This document shows, in pieces, positions 27,066 through 34,576 of a stretch of DNA of 64,000 bases (its first letter is position 1; each line of letters starts with the position of its first letter). Under the pieces are notes generated by a model. It did no database searches. It was not told the origin of the DNA and saw only the letters and a list, made by a program, of their open reading frames with translations. Both the position numbers and the translations under genes were made by a program. The stretch is from Intestinibacillus sp. Marseille-P6563. Its GTDB lineage: Bacteria > Bacillota > Clostridia > Oscillospirales > Butyricicoccaceae. The stretch is taken from positions 372,001 through 436,000 of the forward strand of contig NZ_UWOD01000001.1 of NCBI RefSeq assembly GCF_900604335.1. Reading direction: 5' to 3'.

Positions 27066-28418
27066 TTATGCCTCGTCGTCAAAGTCGCCGTTTTCAATCG
27101 AATTGGTATGGAATGCGCCCTTTGCGAACGCTTCCGAAGATAAAATATGCATTTGATAATCGGTGGTCGTCTGGATGCCGTCAAACAGGGTTTCGGCCAG
27201 CGCGCGCTTCATACGGGCAATGGCCTGCGCGCGGTCGGCGCCGTAGACAATCATTTTTCCGATCATGCTGTCATAGTAAGGTGGGATGGTATATCCCTGA
27301 TAAGCTGCGGTATCGATGCGCACGCCTGGCCCGCCAGCCAGGTGCATGCCCTCAATCGTGCCCGGACAGGGCGCAAACCCACGCGTCGGGTCCTCCGCGT
27401 TGATGCGGCACTCGATGGCATGGCCGCGCAGCGTCAGATCTTCCTGGGTAAACGAGATCGGCTCGCCTGCTGCAATGCGGATCTGTTCGCAAACCAGGTC
27501 CACGCCGGTCACCTGCTCGGTCACCGGATGCTCGACCTGAATGCGGGTATTCATCTCGCAGAAATAGAAGTTCTTGTCTTCATCAGCCAGGAATTCGACC
27601 GTACCCGCACCACGGTATCCGACTTCGCGCGCCAGATTGGCTGCCGCGGTACAGATGCGTGTGCGGAAATCGTCGTCTGCAAAGCTGGACGGCGCTTCTT
27701 CGATCAGCTTCTGATGCCGACGCTGAATCGAGCATTCACGCTCAAACAGATGCACGACATTGCCGAAATTGTCCCCCAGCACCTGCACTTCAATATGGCG
27801 CGGATTGTGGACATAGCGCTCCAGGTACACGCGCCCATCGCCAAAGTTGGCCTGGGCTTCGCTGCTGGCTGCGTCATAGGCGGCCTTGAGTTCGGAGGCA
27901 TTGAACGCCACGCGAATGCCTTTGCCGCCGCCGCCAGCGGCTGCCTTACACATGATCGGGAATCCGATGCGCGCCGCTTCCCGCTCGGCTTCGGTATAGC
28001 TTGCCACCGCGCCGTCGGTGCCCAGCGCCACCGGTACACCCGCCCGAATGGCGGTGCGCTTGGCTTCGGCCTTGTCGCCCATGCGACGGATGGTCTCCGG
28101 CTTGGGACCAATGAAGGCCAGACCATTCTCGGTCACGAGTTCGGCAAACTCTGCATTTTCCGACAGGAAGCCAAAGCCCGGATGGATGGCCTGTGCCCCG
28201 CTGGCCAGGGCCGCCGAAATGATGTTCTGCATATTGAGATAACTGTCGCGCGCCGGCGCAGGACCAATGCAGATGGCCTCGTCCGCGATCTGCGCATGCA
28301 GCGCATCGCGGTCAGCCTCGGAATAGACCGCCACCGCAATGACGCCCAGATCCCGGCACGCCTGAATGACGCGCACCGCGATCTCGCCACGGTTGGCAAT
28401 CAGGACTTTACGAAACAT
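27066..28418 (-). CDS. accC: Biotin carboxylase
   Basis: This 450-residue ATP-grasp enzyme carboxylates biotin on AccB using bicarbonate and ATP. It shows the N-terminal KVLIANRGEIAVRVIQACRD, the glycine-rich ATP loop MCKAAAGGGGKGIRVAF, HIEVQVLGDNFG and EMNTRIQVEHPVTEQVTG, all catalytic signatures. The length is that of the family. It is within the fab/acc operon, 15 bases after fabZ. Confidence 0.97.
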   Translation of the reverse strand: MFRKVLIANRGEIAVRVIQACRDLGVIAVAVYSEADRDALHAQIADEAICIGPAPARDSYLNMQNIISAALASGAQAIHPGFGFLSENAEFAELVTENGLAFIGPKPETIRRMGDKAEAKRTAIRAGVPVALGTDGAVASYTEAEREAARIGFPIMCKAAAGGGGKGIRVAFNASELKAAYDAASSEAQANFGDGRVYLERYVHNPRHIEVQVLGDNFGNVVHLFERECSIQRRHQKLIEEAPSSFADDDFRTRICTAAANLAREVGYRGAGTVEFLADEDKNFYFCEMNTRIQVEHPVTEQVTGVDLVCEQIRIAAGEPISFTQEDLTLRGHAIECRINAEDPTRGFAPCPGTIEGMHLAGGPGVRIDTAAYQGYTIPPYYDSMIGKMIVYGADRAQAIARMKRALAETLFDGIQTTTDYQMHILSSEAFAKGAFHTNSIENGDFDDEA

Positions 28419-28433
28419 GTTCTGCCCCCTGCC

Positions 28434-28856
28434 TTAATCCACGACCATGCACTTGATCTCGGCTTCTGCCGCCTTCTGGTCGCCGACATAGGCAACGCCT
28501 TCGGCAACCGCCATGGGGCCGCGTCGCTTGATAAAACGGACCTCCATGCGCAGCGTATCGCCCGGCTTGGCCATGGCGCGGAACTTGGCTTTGTCGATGC
28601 CGGTATAAACCGCAGTCTTACCCTGGAATTCCGGGATGCTCAGCAGCGCAACGCCGCCGACCTGTGCCAGCGCTTCCAGACGGAATACGGCCGGCATAAT
28701 CGGGTTTCCTGGGAAATGGCCCTGGAAGAAGAATTCATCGCCGGTCAGATGTAGGGTACCAACCGCATGCTCTTCATCCATTTCAATGATCTCATCGACC
28801 AGCAGCATCGGCGGACGGTGCGGCAGGATCTCCATGATCTGTTCTTTTGTCAACAT
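28434..28856 (-). CDS. fabZ: 3-hydroxyacyl-ACP dehydratase
   Basis: This 140-residue hot-dog-fold protein has the catalytic histidine in FFQGHFPGNPIMPAVF and the acid in RLEALAQVGG. It removes water from 3-hydroxyacyl-ACP in each elongation cycle. It lies between accB and accC, 12 and 15 bases from them. It is the only dehydratase seen here, so any unsaturated fatty acid branch must rely on FabZ/FabK-type routes or genes elsewhere. Confidence 0.96.
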   Translation of the reverse strand: MLTKEQIMEILPHRPPMLLVDEIIEMDEEHAVGTLHLTGDEFFFQGHFPGNPIMPAVFRLEALAQVGGVALLSIPEFQGKTAVYTGIDKAKFRAMAKPGDTLRMEVRFIKRRGPMAVAEGVAYVGDQKAAEAEIKCMVVD

Positions 28857-28868
28857 ATCGGTTCCTCC

Positions 28869-29333
28869 TTACGCGATCACGACGAGCGTCTGGCCATATT
28901 CGACCATATCGCCTGCCTGCGCCAGAATACGGCTGACCGTACCGTCGCAGGGAGCTGCAATCTCATTCATCGTTTTCATCGCCTCGATGATAAACAGGGT
29001 ATCCCCCTTCTTGACCGTCTGACCAACTTCGATGTAGGGCGGCTCGTCCGGGGACGGCGCCGCGTAGAAGGTGCCCACCAGCGGTGCAGTCACCTTAGTG
29101 CCCGGGATATCCTCTTCTGCGGCCGGAGCCGGTGCATCGGCTGCTGCCGGAGCGGCGGCCGGTGCTGCGGCCACCGGAGCCGCAACCGGTGCCACCGGAG
29201 CGACCGGCGCAGGCGCCTTGGCCTTGAGCTTGATCTTGATATCGCCGGTTTCCAGCGAAACCTCGCCCAGGCCGCTGGCCTTGAGCGCATCCATCAGTTC
29301 GACGGTAATCTGCTTGATTTCATTCAGTTCCAT
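28869..29333 (-). CDS. accB: Biotin carboxyl carrier protein
   Basis: This is a 154-residue protein: an N-terminal helix pair (residues 1-40), an Ala/Pro/Val-rich flexible linker (about 45-85) and the C-terminal biotinyl domain. The biotinylated lysine is in EAMKTMNEIAAPCDG. The usual residue after the lysine is Met or Leu; here it is Thr, which is unusual but leaves the Ala-Met-Lys core intact. It carries carboxybiotin between AccC and AccAD. It lies three bases after fabF. Confidence 0.95.
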   Translation of the reverse strand: MELNEIKQITVELMDALKASGLGEVSLETGDIKIKLKAKAPAPVAPVAPVAAPVAAAPAAAPAAADAPAPAAEEDIPGTKVTAPLVGTFYAAPSPDEPPYIEVGQTVKKGDTLFIIEAMKTMNEIAAPCDGTVSRILAQAGDMVEYGQTLVVIA

Positions 29334-29335
29334 GC

Positions 29336-30565
29336 TTACACCTTCTTAAACAGGACGGTCGCATTGTGGCCGCCAAAGCCCAGCGAGTTGGAGATCGCAA
29401 CATTGACCGGCATCTCCACTGCCTTGTTCGGTGTGATGTCCAGATCGCAGTCCGGGTCCGGCTCCTGATAGCCGATGGTCGGCGGGATGATGCCGTCGCG
29501 GATCGCGCAGACGCAGGCAATCGCTTCGACCGCTGCCGCGCCGCCCAGCAGGTGGCCGGTCATCGACTTGGTGGAAGAAACCTTGACCTTGTAAGCTGCG
29601 TCGCCGAATGCCTTCTTGATCGCAATGGTTTCATACTTTTCGTTCAGCGGCGTCGAAGTGCCGTGTGCGTTGATGTAATCGACGTCAGCTGGGGTCAGGC
29701 CCGCATCGGTGATCGCGCCCAGAATCGCATGCGCAGCTGCATCGCCGTCCGGGGACGGGCTGGTGATGTGATAGGCGTCGCCCGATGCGCCATAGCCTGC
29801 GACTTCGGTCAGGATGGTCGCGCCGCGCGCCTGTGCGTGGGTCAGGCTCTCGAGCACCAGACAACCGGCGCCCTCGCCCATAACAAAGCCCGAGCGGCGC
29901 GCATCAAACGGAATGGACGCACAGGTCGGGTCCTCACCCATGTGTACGGCCTTCATGTTCTGGAAACCCGCCATCGAAATCGGGATGATGCCGTTCTCGG
30001 TACCGCCGCAAACGACGATATCCTGATAGCCATGGCGAATCGCACGCATGGCTTCGCCGATGGAGTGGTTTGCGGTCGCACAAGCCGAAACCGGGCAGAA
30101 GTTTTCGCCCTTAAAGCCAAAACGCATGGAGATGTAGGCTGCCGCCATGTTAGCGATCATCTCCGGGATGCACAGCGGCGAAACACGGCTCGGGCCCTTC
30201 TCGTTGAGCTTGGGGATCTCCTGCTCGGCGATCTGCAGACCGCCAACACCCGAACCAAAGATAACACCCGTACGGTAGGGGTCGAAGTTGCCTTCCTTGA
30301 GACCTGCCTGATCGACCGCCTGCTGAGCCGCCGCCAGTGCAAAGTGGCAGTTGACATCCATACGGCGGGCTTCCCGCTTATCGACATACTGCGTTACGTC
30401 GAAGTCCTTGACTTCGGCCGCAAGCTTTACTTTATATTCACTTACGTCAAACTTGGTGATCGGCCCAATGCCGCACTTACCGGCTTTGAGCGATTCCCAA
30501 AAGCTGGCGACATCATTGCCCACCGGAGTGACGGCGCCCATACCCGTGATAACTACTCTTTCCAT
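29336..30565 (-). CDS. fabF: 3-oxoacyl-ACP synthase II
   Basis: This 409-residue condensing enzyme has the Cys-His-His triad: nucleophile in PVSACATANHSIGE, and histidines in INAHGTSTPLNEKYE and STKSMTGHLLGGAAAVE. It extends acyl-ACP with malonyl-ACP. The start MERVVITGMGAVTPVGN has a good AGGGGAGG upstream. It lies 16 bases after fabG in the operon. Confidence 0.97.
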   Translation of the reverse strand: MERVVITGMGAVTPVGNDVASFWESLKAGKCGIGPITKFDVSEYKVKLAAEVKDFDVTQYVDKREARRMDVNCHFALAAAQQAVDQAGLKEGNFDPYRTGVIFGSGVGGLQIAEQEIPKLNEKGPSRVSPLCIPEMIANMAAAYISMRFGFKGENFCPVSACATANHSIGEAMRAIRHGYQDIVVCGGTENGIIPISMAGFQNMKAVHMGEDPTCASIPFDARRSGFVMGEGAGCLVLESLTHAQARGATILTEVAGYGASGDAYHITSPSPDGDAAAHAILGAITDAGLTPADVDYINAHGTSTPLNEKYETIAIKKAFGDAAYKVKVSSTKSMTGHLLGGAAAVEAIACVCAIRDGIIPPTIGYQEPDPDCDLDITPNKAVEMPVNVAISNSLGFGGHNATVLFKKV

Positions 30566-30581
30566 CCGGAATAACCTCCCC

Positions 30582-31310
30582 TTAAATCATGCCGCCGTCG
30601 ACCACCAGCGTCTGGCTGGTGATGAACGAGGCTTCGTCCGAGGCCAGGAATGCAACCGCGGCTGCGATCTCTTCGGGCTTGCCGAAGCGACCGAGTGCGA
30701 TCTGCTTTTTTGCCCCTTCCTTCAAATCTTCCGCCAGACCTGCGGTCATGTCGGTATCAATAAAACCGGGTGCTACGGCGTTGACCGTGATGCCACGCGC
30801 GCCAAGTTCCTTGGCCGCGGTCTTGGTCATGCCGATGAGGCCGGCCTTGGCTGCACAGTAGTTGATCTGGCCAAAGTTGCCGACCATGCCCGAAATCGAC
30901 GAAATGTTGATGATACGGCCCTTCTTTGCGCGCATCATCATCGCGCCGCAAAGCTGGAGCATGTTGTAGGCGCCCTTGAGGTTGATGCGGATGACGTCGT
31001 CAAACTGCTCTTCCTTCATACGCACCATCAGGCCGTCGCGGGTGATGCCCGCATTGTTGACCAGAATGTACGGAACGCCCATTTTTTCCTTGATTTCCGC
31101 CAGCGCCTGTTCGCAGGCCGCATGGTCGGATACATCCCACTGCATGGCCATGGCATTGACGCCCAGAGCGCGGCATTCTTCAGCGATTTTTTCAGCCTTA
31201 TCCACCGAAGATGCACAGTTTACCACGATATCATGGCCCGCCTGCGCCAGACGACGCGCGATGGCCGCGCCGATGCCGCGCGAACCGCCAGTTACAATAG
31301 CAATACCCAT
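30582..31310 (-). CDS. fabG: 3-oxoacyl-ACP reductase
   Basis: This 242-residue short-chain dehydrogenase has the NADPH loop VTGGSRGIGAAIAR, NNAG, the catalytic serine in INISSISGM and the YCAAK tyrosine-lysine pair. It reduces 3-oxoacyl-ACP. The ATG at 31310 (MGIAIVTGG) is chosen because AAGGAG lies ten bases upstream; the longer in-frame TTG start would include that site. It lies 13 bases after fabK. Confidence 0.96.
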   Translation of the reverse strand: MGIAIVTGGSRGIGAAIARRLAQAGHDIVVNCASSVDKAEKIAEECRALGVNAMAMQWDVSDHAACEQALAEIKEKMGVPYILVNNAGITRDGLMVRMKEEQFDDVIRINLKGAYNMLQLCGAMMMRAKKGRIINISSISGMVGNFGQINYCAAKAGLIGMTKTAAKELGARGITVNAVAPGFIDTDMTAGLAEDLKEGAKKQIALGRFGKPEEIAAAVAFLASDEASFITSQTLVVDGGMI

Positions 31311-31323
31311 GTTTCGTTTCTCC

Positions 31324-32271
31324 TTACTCAAAACGGCGATATGCCGACTTCAACAATTCTTCTGCCTGCGCGGTCATGCTCTGGAGCACCTCAGCACACG
31401 GATGCAGCTCCTTGAGCATGCCTGCGATCTGACCGGACATAAAGGTGCCTTCCTCGTAGTTGCCGTCCTGCACGGCCTTGCGCAGCGAACCAGCGGTTGC
31501 AGCTTCCAGTTCCTCGAGCGACTGCTCGGTATTGATCTTTTCAAGCTCCAGGCACTTGCGGGCCATCGGGGTCTTGAGCGAGCGCACCGGATGACCGGAC
31601 GGACGACCGGTCACAACAGTCGAAATATCGGTTGCCTTGAGCACCAGTTCCTTATACTTGTCCGAAATCTGGCATTCCGGAGTGGCCAGGAAGACCGTGC
31701 CACACTGTACGCCCTCAGCGCCGAGCAGCAGCGCTGCCGCCATACCGCGGCCGTCTGCAATACCGCCTGCCGCGATGACCGGAATGTCGACTGCGTCGAC
31801 TACCTGCGGCACCAGCGGCATGGTGGTCAGCTCGCCGATGTGGCCGCCGCCTTCCATACCTTCTGCAATGACCGCATCGGCGCCGGCGCGCGCCATGCGC
31901 TTGGCGAGTGCGACCGACGCTACGACCGGCATCACTTTAATGCCCGCTTCCTTCCAGGAAGCCATGTACTTGCCCGGGTTGCCTGCACCGGTGGTCAATA
32001 CCTCGATCTTCTCATCGATGGCCAGCTGTGCCAGATCGTCCGCATTCGGGCTGAGCAGCATGATGTTCAGACCAAGCGGCTTGTTGGTCAGTGCGCGGGC
32101 TTTGTGGATTTCGTCCCGGATGACGTCAACCGGTGCCGCGCCGCCTGCAATGATGCCCAGGCCGCCTGCTGCCGAAACCGCAGCCGCCAAATGATGCTCG
32201 GCGATCCAAGCCATCGCACCCTGTACGATCGGATATTCGATGCCCAGCAGTTCGGTGATTTTGGTTTTCAT
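31324..32271 (-). CDS. fabK: Enoyl-ACP reductase II (FMN-dependent)
   Basis: This 315-residue TIM-barrel flavoprotein of the NPD/FabK family begins TELLGIEYPIVQGAMAWIAE. FMN-phosphate-binding stretches are GAGNPGKYM, EGMEGGGHIGE and IPVIAAGGIADGRGMAAALL. It carries out the last reduction of the cycle and replaces FabI, which is absent here; FabK enzymes are naturally insensitive to triclosan. It lies 20 bases after fabH. Confidence 0.95.
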   Translation of the reverse strand: MKTKITELLGIEYPIVQGAMAWIAEHHLAAAVSAAGGLGIIAGGAAPVDVIRDEIHKARALTNKPLGLNIMLLSPNADDLAQLAIDEKIEVLTTGAGNPGKYMASWKEAGIKVMPVVASVALAKRMARAGADAVIAEGMEGGGHIGELTTMPLVPQVVDAVDIPVIAAGGIADGRGMAAALLLGAEGVQCGTVFLATPECQISDKYKELVLKATDISTVVTGRPSGHPVRSLKTPMARKCLELEKINTEQSLEELEAATAGSLRKAVQDGNYEEGTFMSGQIAGMLKELHPCAEVLQSMTAQAEELLKSAYRRFE

Positions 32272-32291
32272 AATCGTTTTGCCCCTCTCGT

Positions 32292-33272
32292 TTACAGTTT
32301 GATCACAATGGCCCCATAGGTCAGGCCGCCGCCGAATCCGCTGGCGACGATGGTCTGCCCGGGTTTGAGCAGTCCTTTTTCTTTCATCTCAGCCAGACAC
32401 AGCGGAATGGAGGCAGAGGATGTATTGCCAAACCGGTCGATGTTGACATAGACCTTTTCCGGGTCCAGGCCATACCGGTCTGTTACCATTTTTAAAATGC
32501 GCAGATTTGCCTGATGCAGCACGAACCAATCGATGTCCCCGGCTTCGAGTCCGGCGCGGCTCAATGCGTTATCGATCGACTCGGGCACCGCGGTTGCCGT
32601 AAAGCGGAACACATCGCTGCCCGCCATCTTGAGGAAGCGATAATTGGACGGAATGGTTCGGTCGCCGGTGAGCGGATCGGGCTCCGACGGCAGTGCACCA
32701 GCAAACAGCGACTGGCCCAGCGAACCTTCGGCACGCATATAAGTAGACAAAATGCCACACGGCTCCTCGCTGGCCGTATATACGACAGCGCCCGCGCCAT
32801 CTCCAAACAGCACACAGGTCGAGCGGTCGGTGTAATCGGTGATGCCGCTCAGGCGCTCGGTGGAAACCACAAGCACATGCTTGGCCTTGCCCGCGCGAAT
32901 GTAGCTATCCGCCACATCGGAAGCATAGACAAAGCCCGAACATGCTGCGTTCAGGTCCAGCGCTGCCGCATGGCTAGCGCCCAGCTTGTCCTGCAAAACG
33001 CAGGAAACCGCCGGGGTCAGGCTGTCCGGGGTGACCGTGCTGACCAGGATCAGGTCCAGGTCTTCGCCCGGTAGCCCAGCGTCGGCCAAAGCTGCCTGCG
33101 CGGCCGCCAGGCCCATTTCCCAGGTCGCTTTGCCCATGGCGATGCGCCGCTCCCGGATGCCGGTACGCTTGACGATCCATTCATCGCTGGTGTCCACCAG
33201 TTCTTCAAGCCGGCTGTTGGTCAGCCGGAATTCGGGCATATACGACCCGATACCGATGATCTTGCTAAAAAT
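32292..33272 (-). CDS. fabH: 3-oxoacyl-ACP synthase III, apparent ATT start
   Basis: FabH condenses acetyl-CoA with malonyl-ACP to begin fatty acid synthesis. The triad is seen in LNAACSGFVYA (Cys), WFVLHQANLRIL (His) and FGNTSSASIP (Asn). The first in-frame ATG (33239) would begin MPEFRLTNS and lose the first beta strand, and it lacks a ribosome-binding site. Upstream, the frame reads FSKIIGIGSY-MPEF, matching the normal FabH N-terminus. It begins at an ATT (33270-33272) placed eight bases after AGGAGGT, exactly where the initiator methionine stands in family members. I therefore call ATT as the start, giving 326 residues. It is the first gene of the operon. Confidence 0.88.
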   Translation of the reverse strand: MFSKIIGIGSYMPEFRLTNSRLEELVDTSDEWIVKRTGIRERRIAMGKATWEMGLAAAQAALADAGLPGEDLDLILVSTVTPDSLTPAVSCVLQDKLGASHAAALDLNAACSGFVYASDVADSYIRAGKAKHVLVVSTERLSGITDYTDRSTCVLFGDGAGAVVYTASEEPCGILSTYMRAEGSLGQSLFAGALPSEPDPLTGDRTIPSNYRFLKMAGSDVFRFTATAVPESIDNALSRAGLEAGDIDWFVLHQANLRILKMVTDRYGLDPEKVYVNIDRFGNTSSASIPLCLAEMKEKGLLKPGQTIVASGFGGGLTYGAIVIKL

Positions 33273-33389
33273 TTTGCTCGACCTCCTGTCGATTCTTTAA
33301 TTATTTTGAAAGGCTAAGTAATACGCTAAAAAATAAGACCTCGTCCAAACCACCCGGCTATTTCCGCGTTGGTTCTGCCCTGGGTCTGA

Positions 33390-33439
33390 TTGACAAAGTA
33401 ACTCGATAATATTATAATAAAGCCGAATCTGGATGTCAA
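33390..33439. promoter_or_regulatory. Overlapping divergent promoters of fabH operon and fabD
   Basis: On the plus strand TTGACA (33390-33395) and TATAAT (33413-33418) are 17 bases apart and point to fabD. On the minus strand TTGACA (33434-33439) and TATAAT (33411-33416) are also 17 apart and point to fabH. The -10 boxes overlap by four bases, so the two cannot be occupied at once. TTGACAAAGTAA (33390-33401), nearly identical to the box in the MarR gene promoter, covers the fabD -35 and the fabH start region. Confidence 0.75.
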
Positions 33440-33530
33440 CACTTTCCTCCATGTCCCACCAAAAAAGTCCCTTCGGACATGGGAACATCCAAGATTCCCA
33501 AACTTTTTTGAATCAAGGAGGATGTTTTCA

Positions 33531-34448
33531 ATGACATACGGATTTGCCCTTTTCCCCGGCCAGGGCGCCCAGCATCCCGGCATGGGCAAGGAAGTGTATG
33601 ACGCCAGCGCAGCCGCCCGCGACGTGTTCGCCTGTGCATCCGACGTTGCTGGTCTGGATGTGGCCAAGCTGTGCTTTGAAGGCTCGATGGAGGAACTGTC
33701 TCGCACGGTCAATTCCCAGATTGCCATTTTCACCCACTCGATGGCTGTTTTGGCGGCGCTGAAGGAAGCTGGAGTTTCCTTCCAGGCATGCGCTGGTTTT
33801 TCGCTCGGTGAATATACCGCCCTCGCCGCTTCCGGCATCGTTTCGCTGGCCGACGGCGTCAAGATCGTACGTAAGCGCGGCCAGGTCATGCAGCAGGCTG
33901 CCGACTCGATGGACAGCGGCATGGCTGCCATTTTGGGTCTGGACGACGCGGTCGTAGAAGAAGCCTGCGCCAAGGTAACGAGCGGCATCGTGCGCCCGGT
34001 CAACTACAACTGCCCGGGCCAGCTGGTTATCGCCGGCGAACGCGCTGCTCTCAATGACGCCATCGAACTGTGCAAGGCTGCCGGTGCACGCCGTGCCCTG
34101 CCGCTGGCCGTATCGGGCGCATTCCACACCCCGCTTCTCAAGGACGCTGCCGCCGAACTGCGCGAATTTTTGAAGGACTTTACCTTTAACCAGTCGTCCG
34201 TGCCGGTTTACTCCAACCTGGACGGCCAGCTTCTGGATACCAGCGATATGCCTGCGCATCTCGAGCAGCACATGATGTCGCCCGTGCGCTGGAAGACCCT
34301 GATGGCAAACGGCATGGCAGCAGGCCTGACGACCGGCTGCGAGATCGGCCCGGGCAAGACGCTGACCGGCTTTGCCAAAAAAATCGACAAAGCATTGACC
34401 GTTTTGCCGGTCGAAACCATGGAAAACGTGGAATCTGCCGCAAAATAA
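33531..34448 (+). CDS. fabD: Malonyl-CoA:ACP transacylase
   Basis: This 305-residue transferase has the nucleophile elbow GFSLGEYTALAA (serine 91) and the catalytic histidine in SGAFHTPLL; FPGQGAQHPGMG is the N-terminal signature. It loads malonyl groups on ACP. The ATG at 33531 is chosen, with AAGGAGG nine bases upstream; an ATG at 33522 abuts that site. It is divergent from the rest of the fab operon and monocistronic. Its leader (about 33425-33530) can form a CCATGTCC/GGACATGG hairpin and, alternatively, a GGGAA/TTCCC hairpin before a T run. Confidence 0.95.
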   Translation: MTYGFALFPGQGAQHPGMGKEVYDASAAARDVFACASDVAGLDVAKLCFEGSMEELSRTVNSQIAIFTHSMAVLAALKEAGVSFQACAGFSLGEYTALAASGIVSLADGVKIVRKRGQVMQQAADSMDSGMAAILGLDDAVVEEACAKVTSGIVRPVNYNCPGQLVIAGERAALNDAIELCKAAGARRALPLAVSGAFHTPLLKDAAAELREFLKDFTFNQSSVPVYSNLDGQLLDTSDMPAHLEQHMMSPVRWKTLMANGMAAGLTTGCEIGPGKTLTGFAKKIDKALTVLPVETMENVESAAK

Positions 34449-34512
34449 AACCTTTTCTTTGACGAAGGCGTTTGGTCGTGCTATACTGATACTCGTTTGA
34501 GCAGACACACTG

Positions 34513-34546
34513 AAAACGTGGGGATGAGCCATCCCCACGTTTTATT
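34513..34546 (+). terminator. Terminator after fabD
   Basis: AAAACGTGGGGAT pairs with ATCCCCACGTTTT around a short loop, followed by ATTTT. A TATACT-like -10 near 34480 lies before it. Confidence 0.8.
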
Positions 34547-34576
34547 TTGCACTTCGTTTGTTGTAGGAGGTTTTCT

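Noticed and set aside
27147-28754. Open plus-strand frame of more than 500 codons opposite accC and fabZ
   Set aside because: It is a mirror of GC-biased codons in clearly conserved genes on the other strand, with no family features of its own. Similar long antisense frames opposite fabF, fabD, pheS, pheT and groEL were dismissed for the same reason.
33239-33241. ATG start for fabH
   Set aside because: It would remove the conserved first strand of the enzyme and has no ribosome-binding site, unlike the ATT 33 bases upstream.
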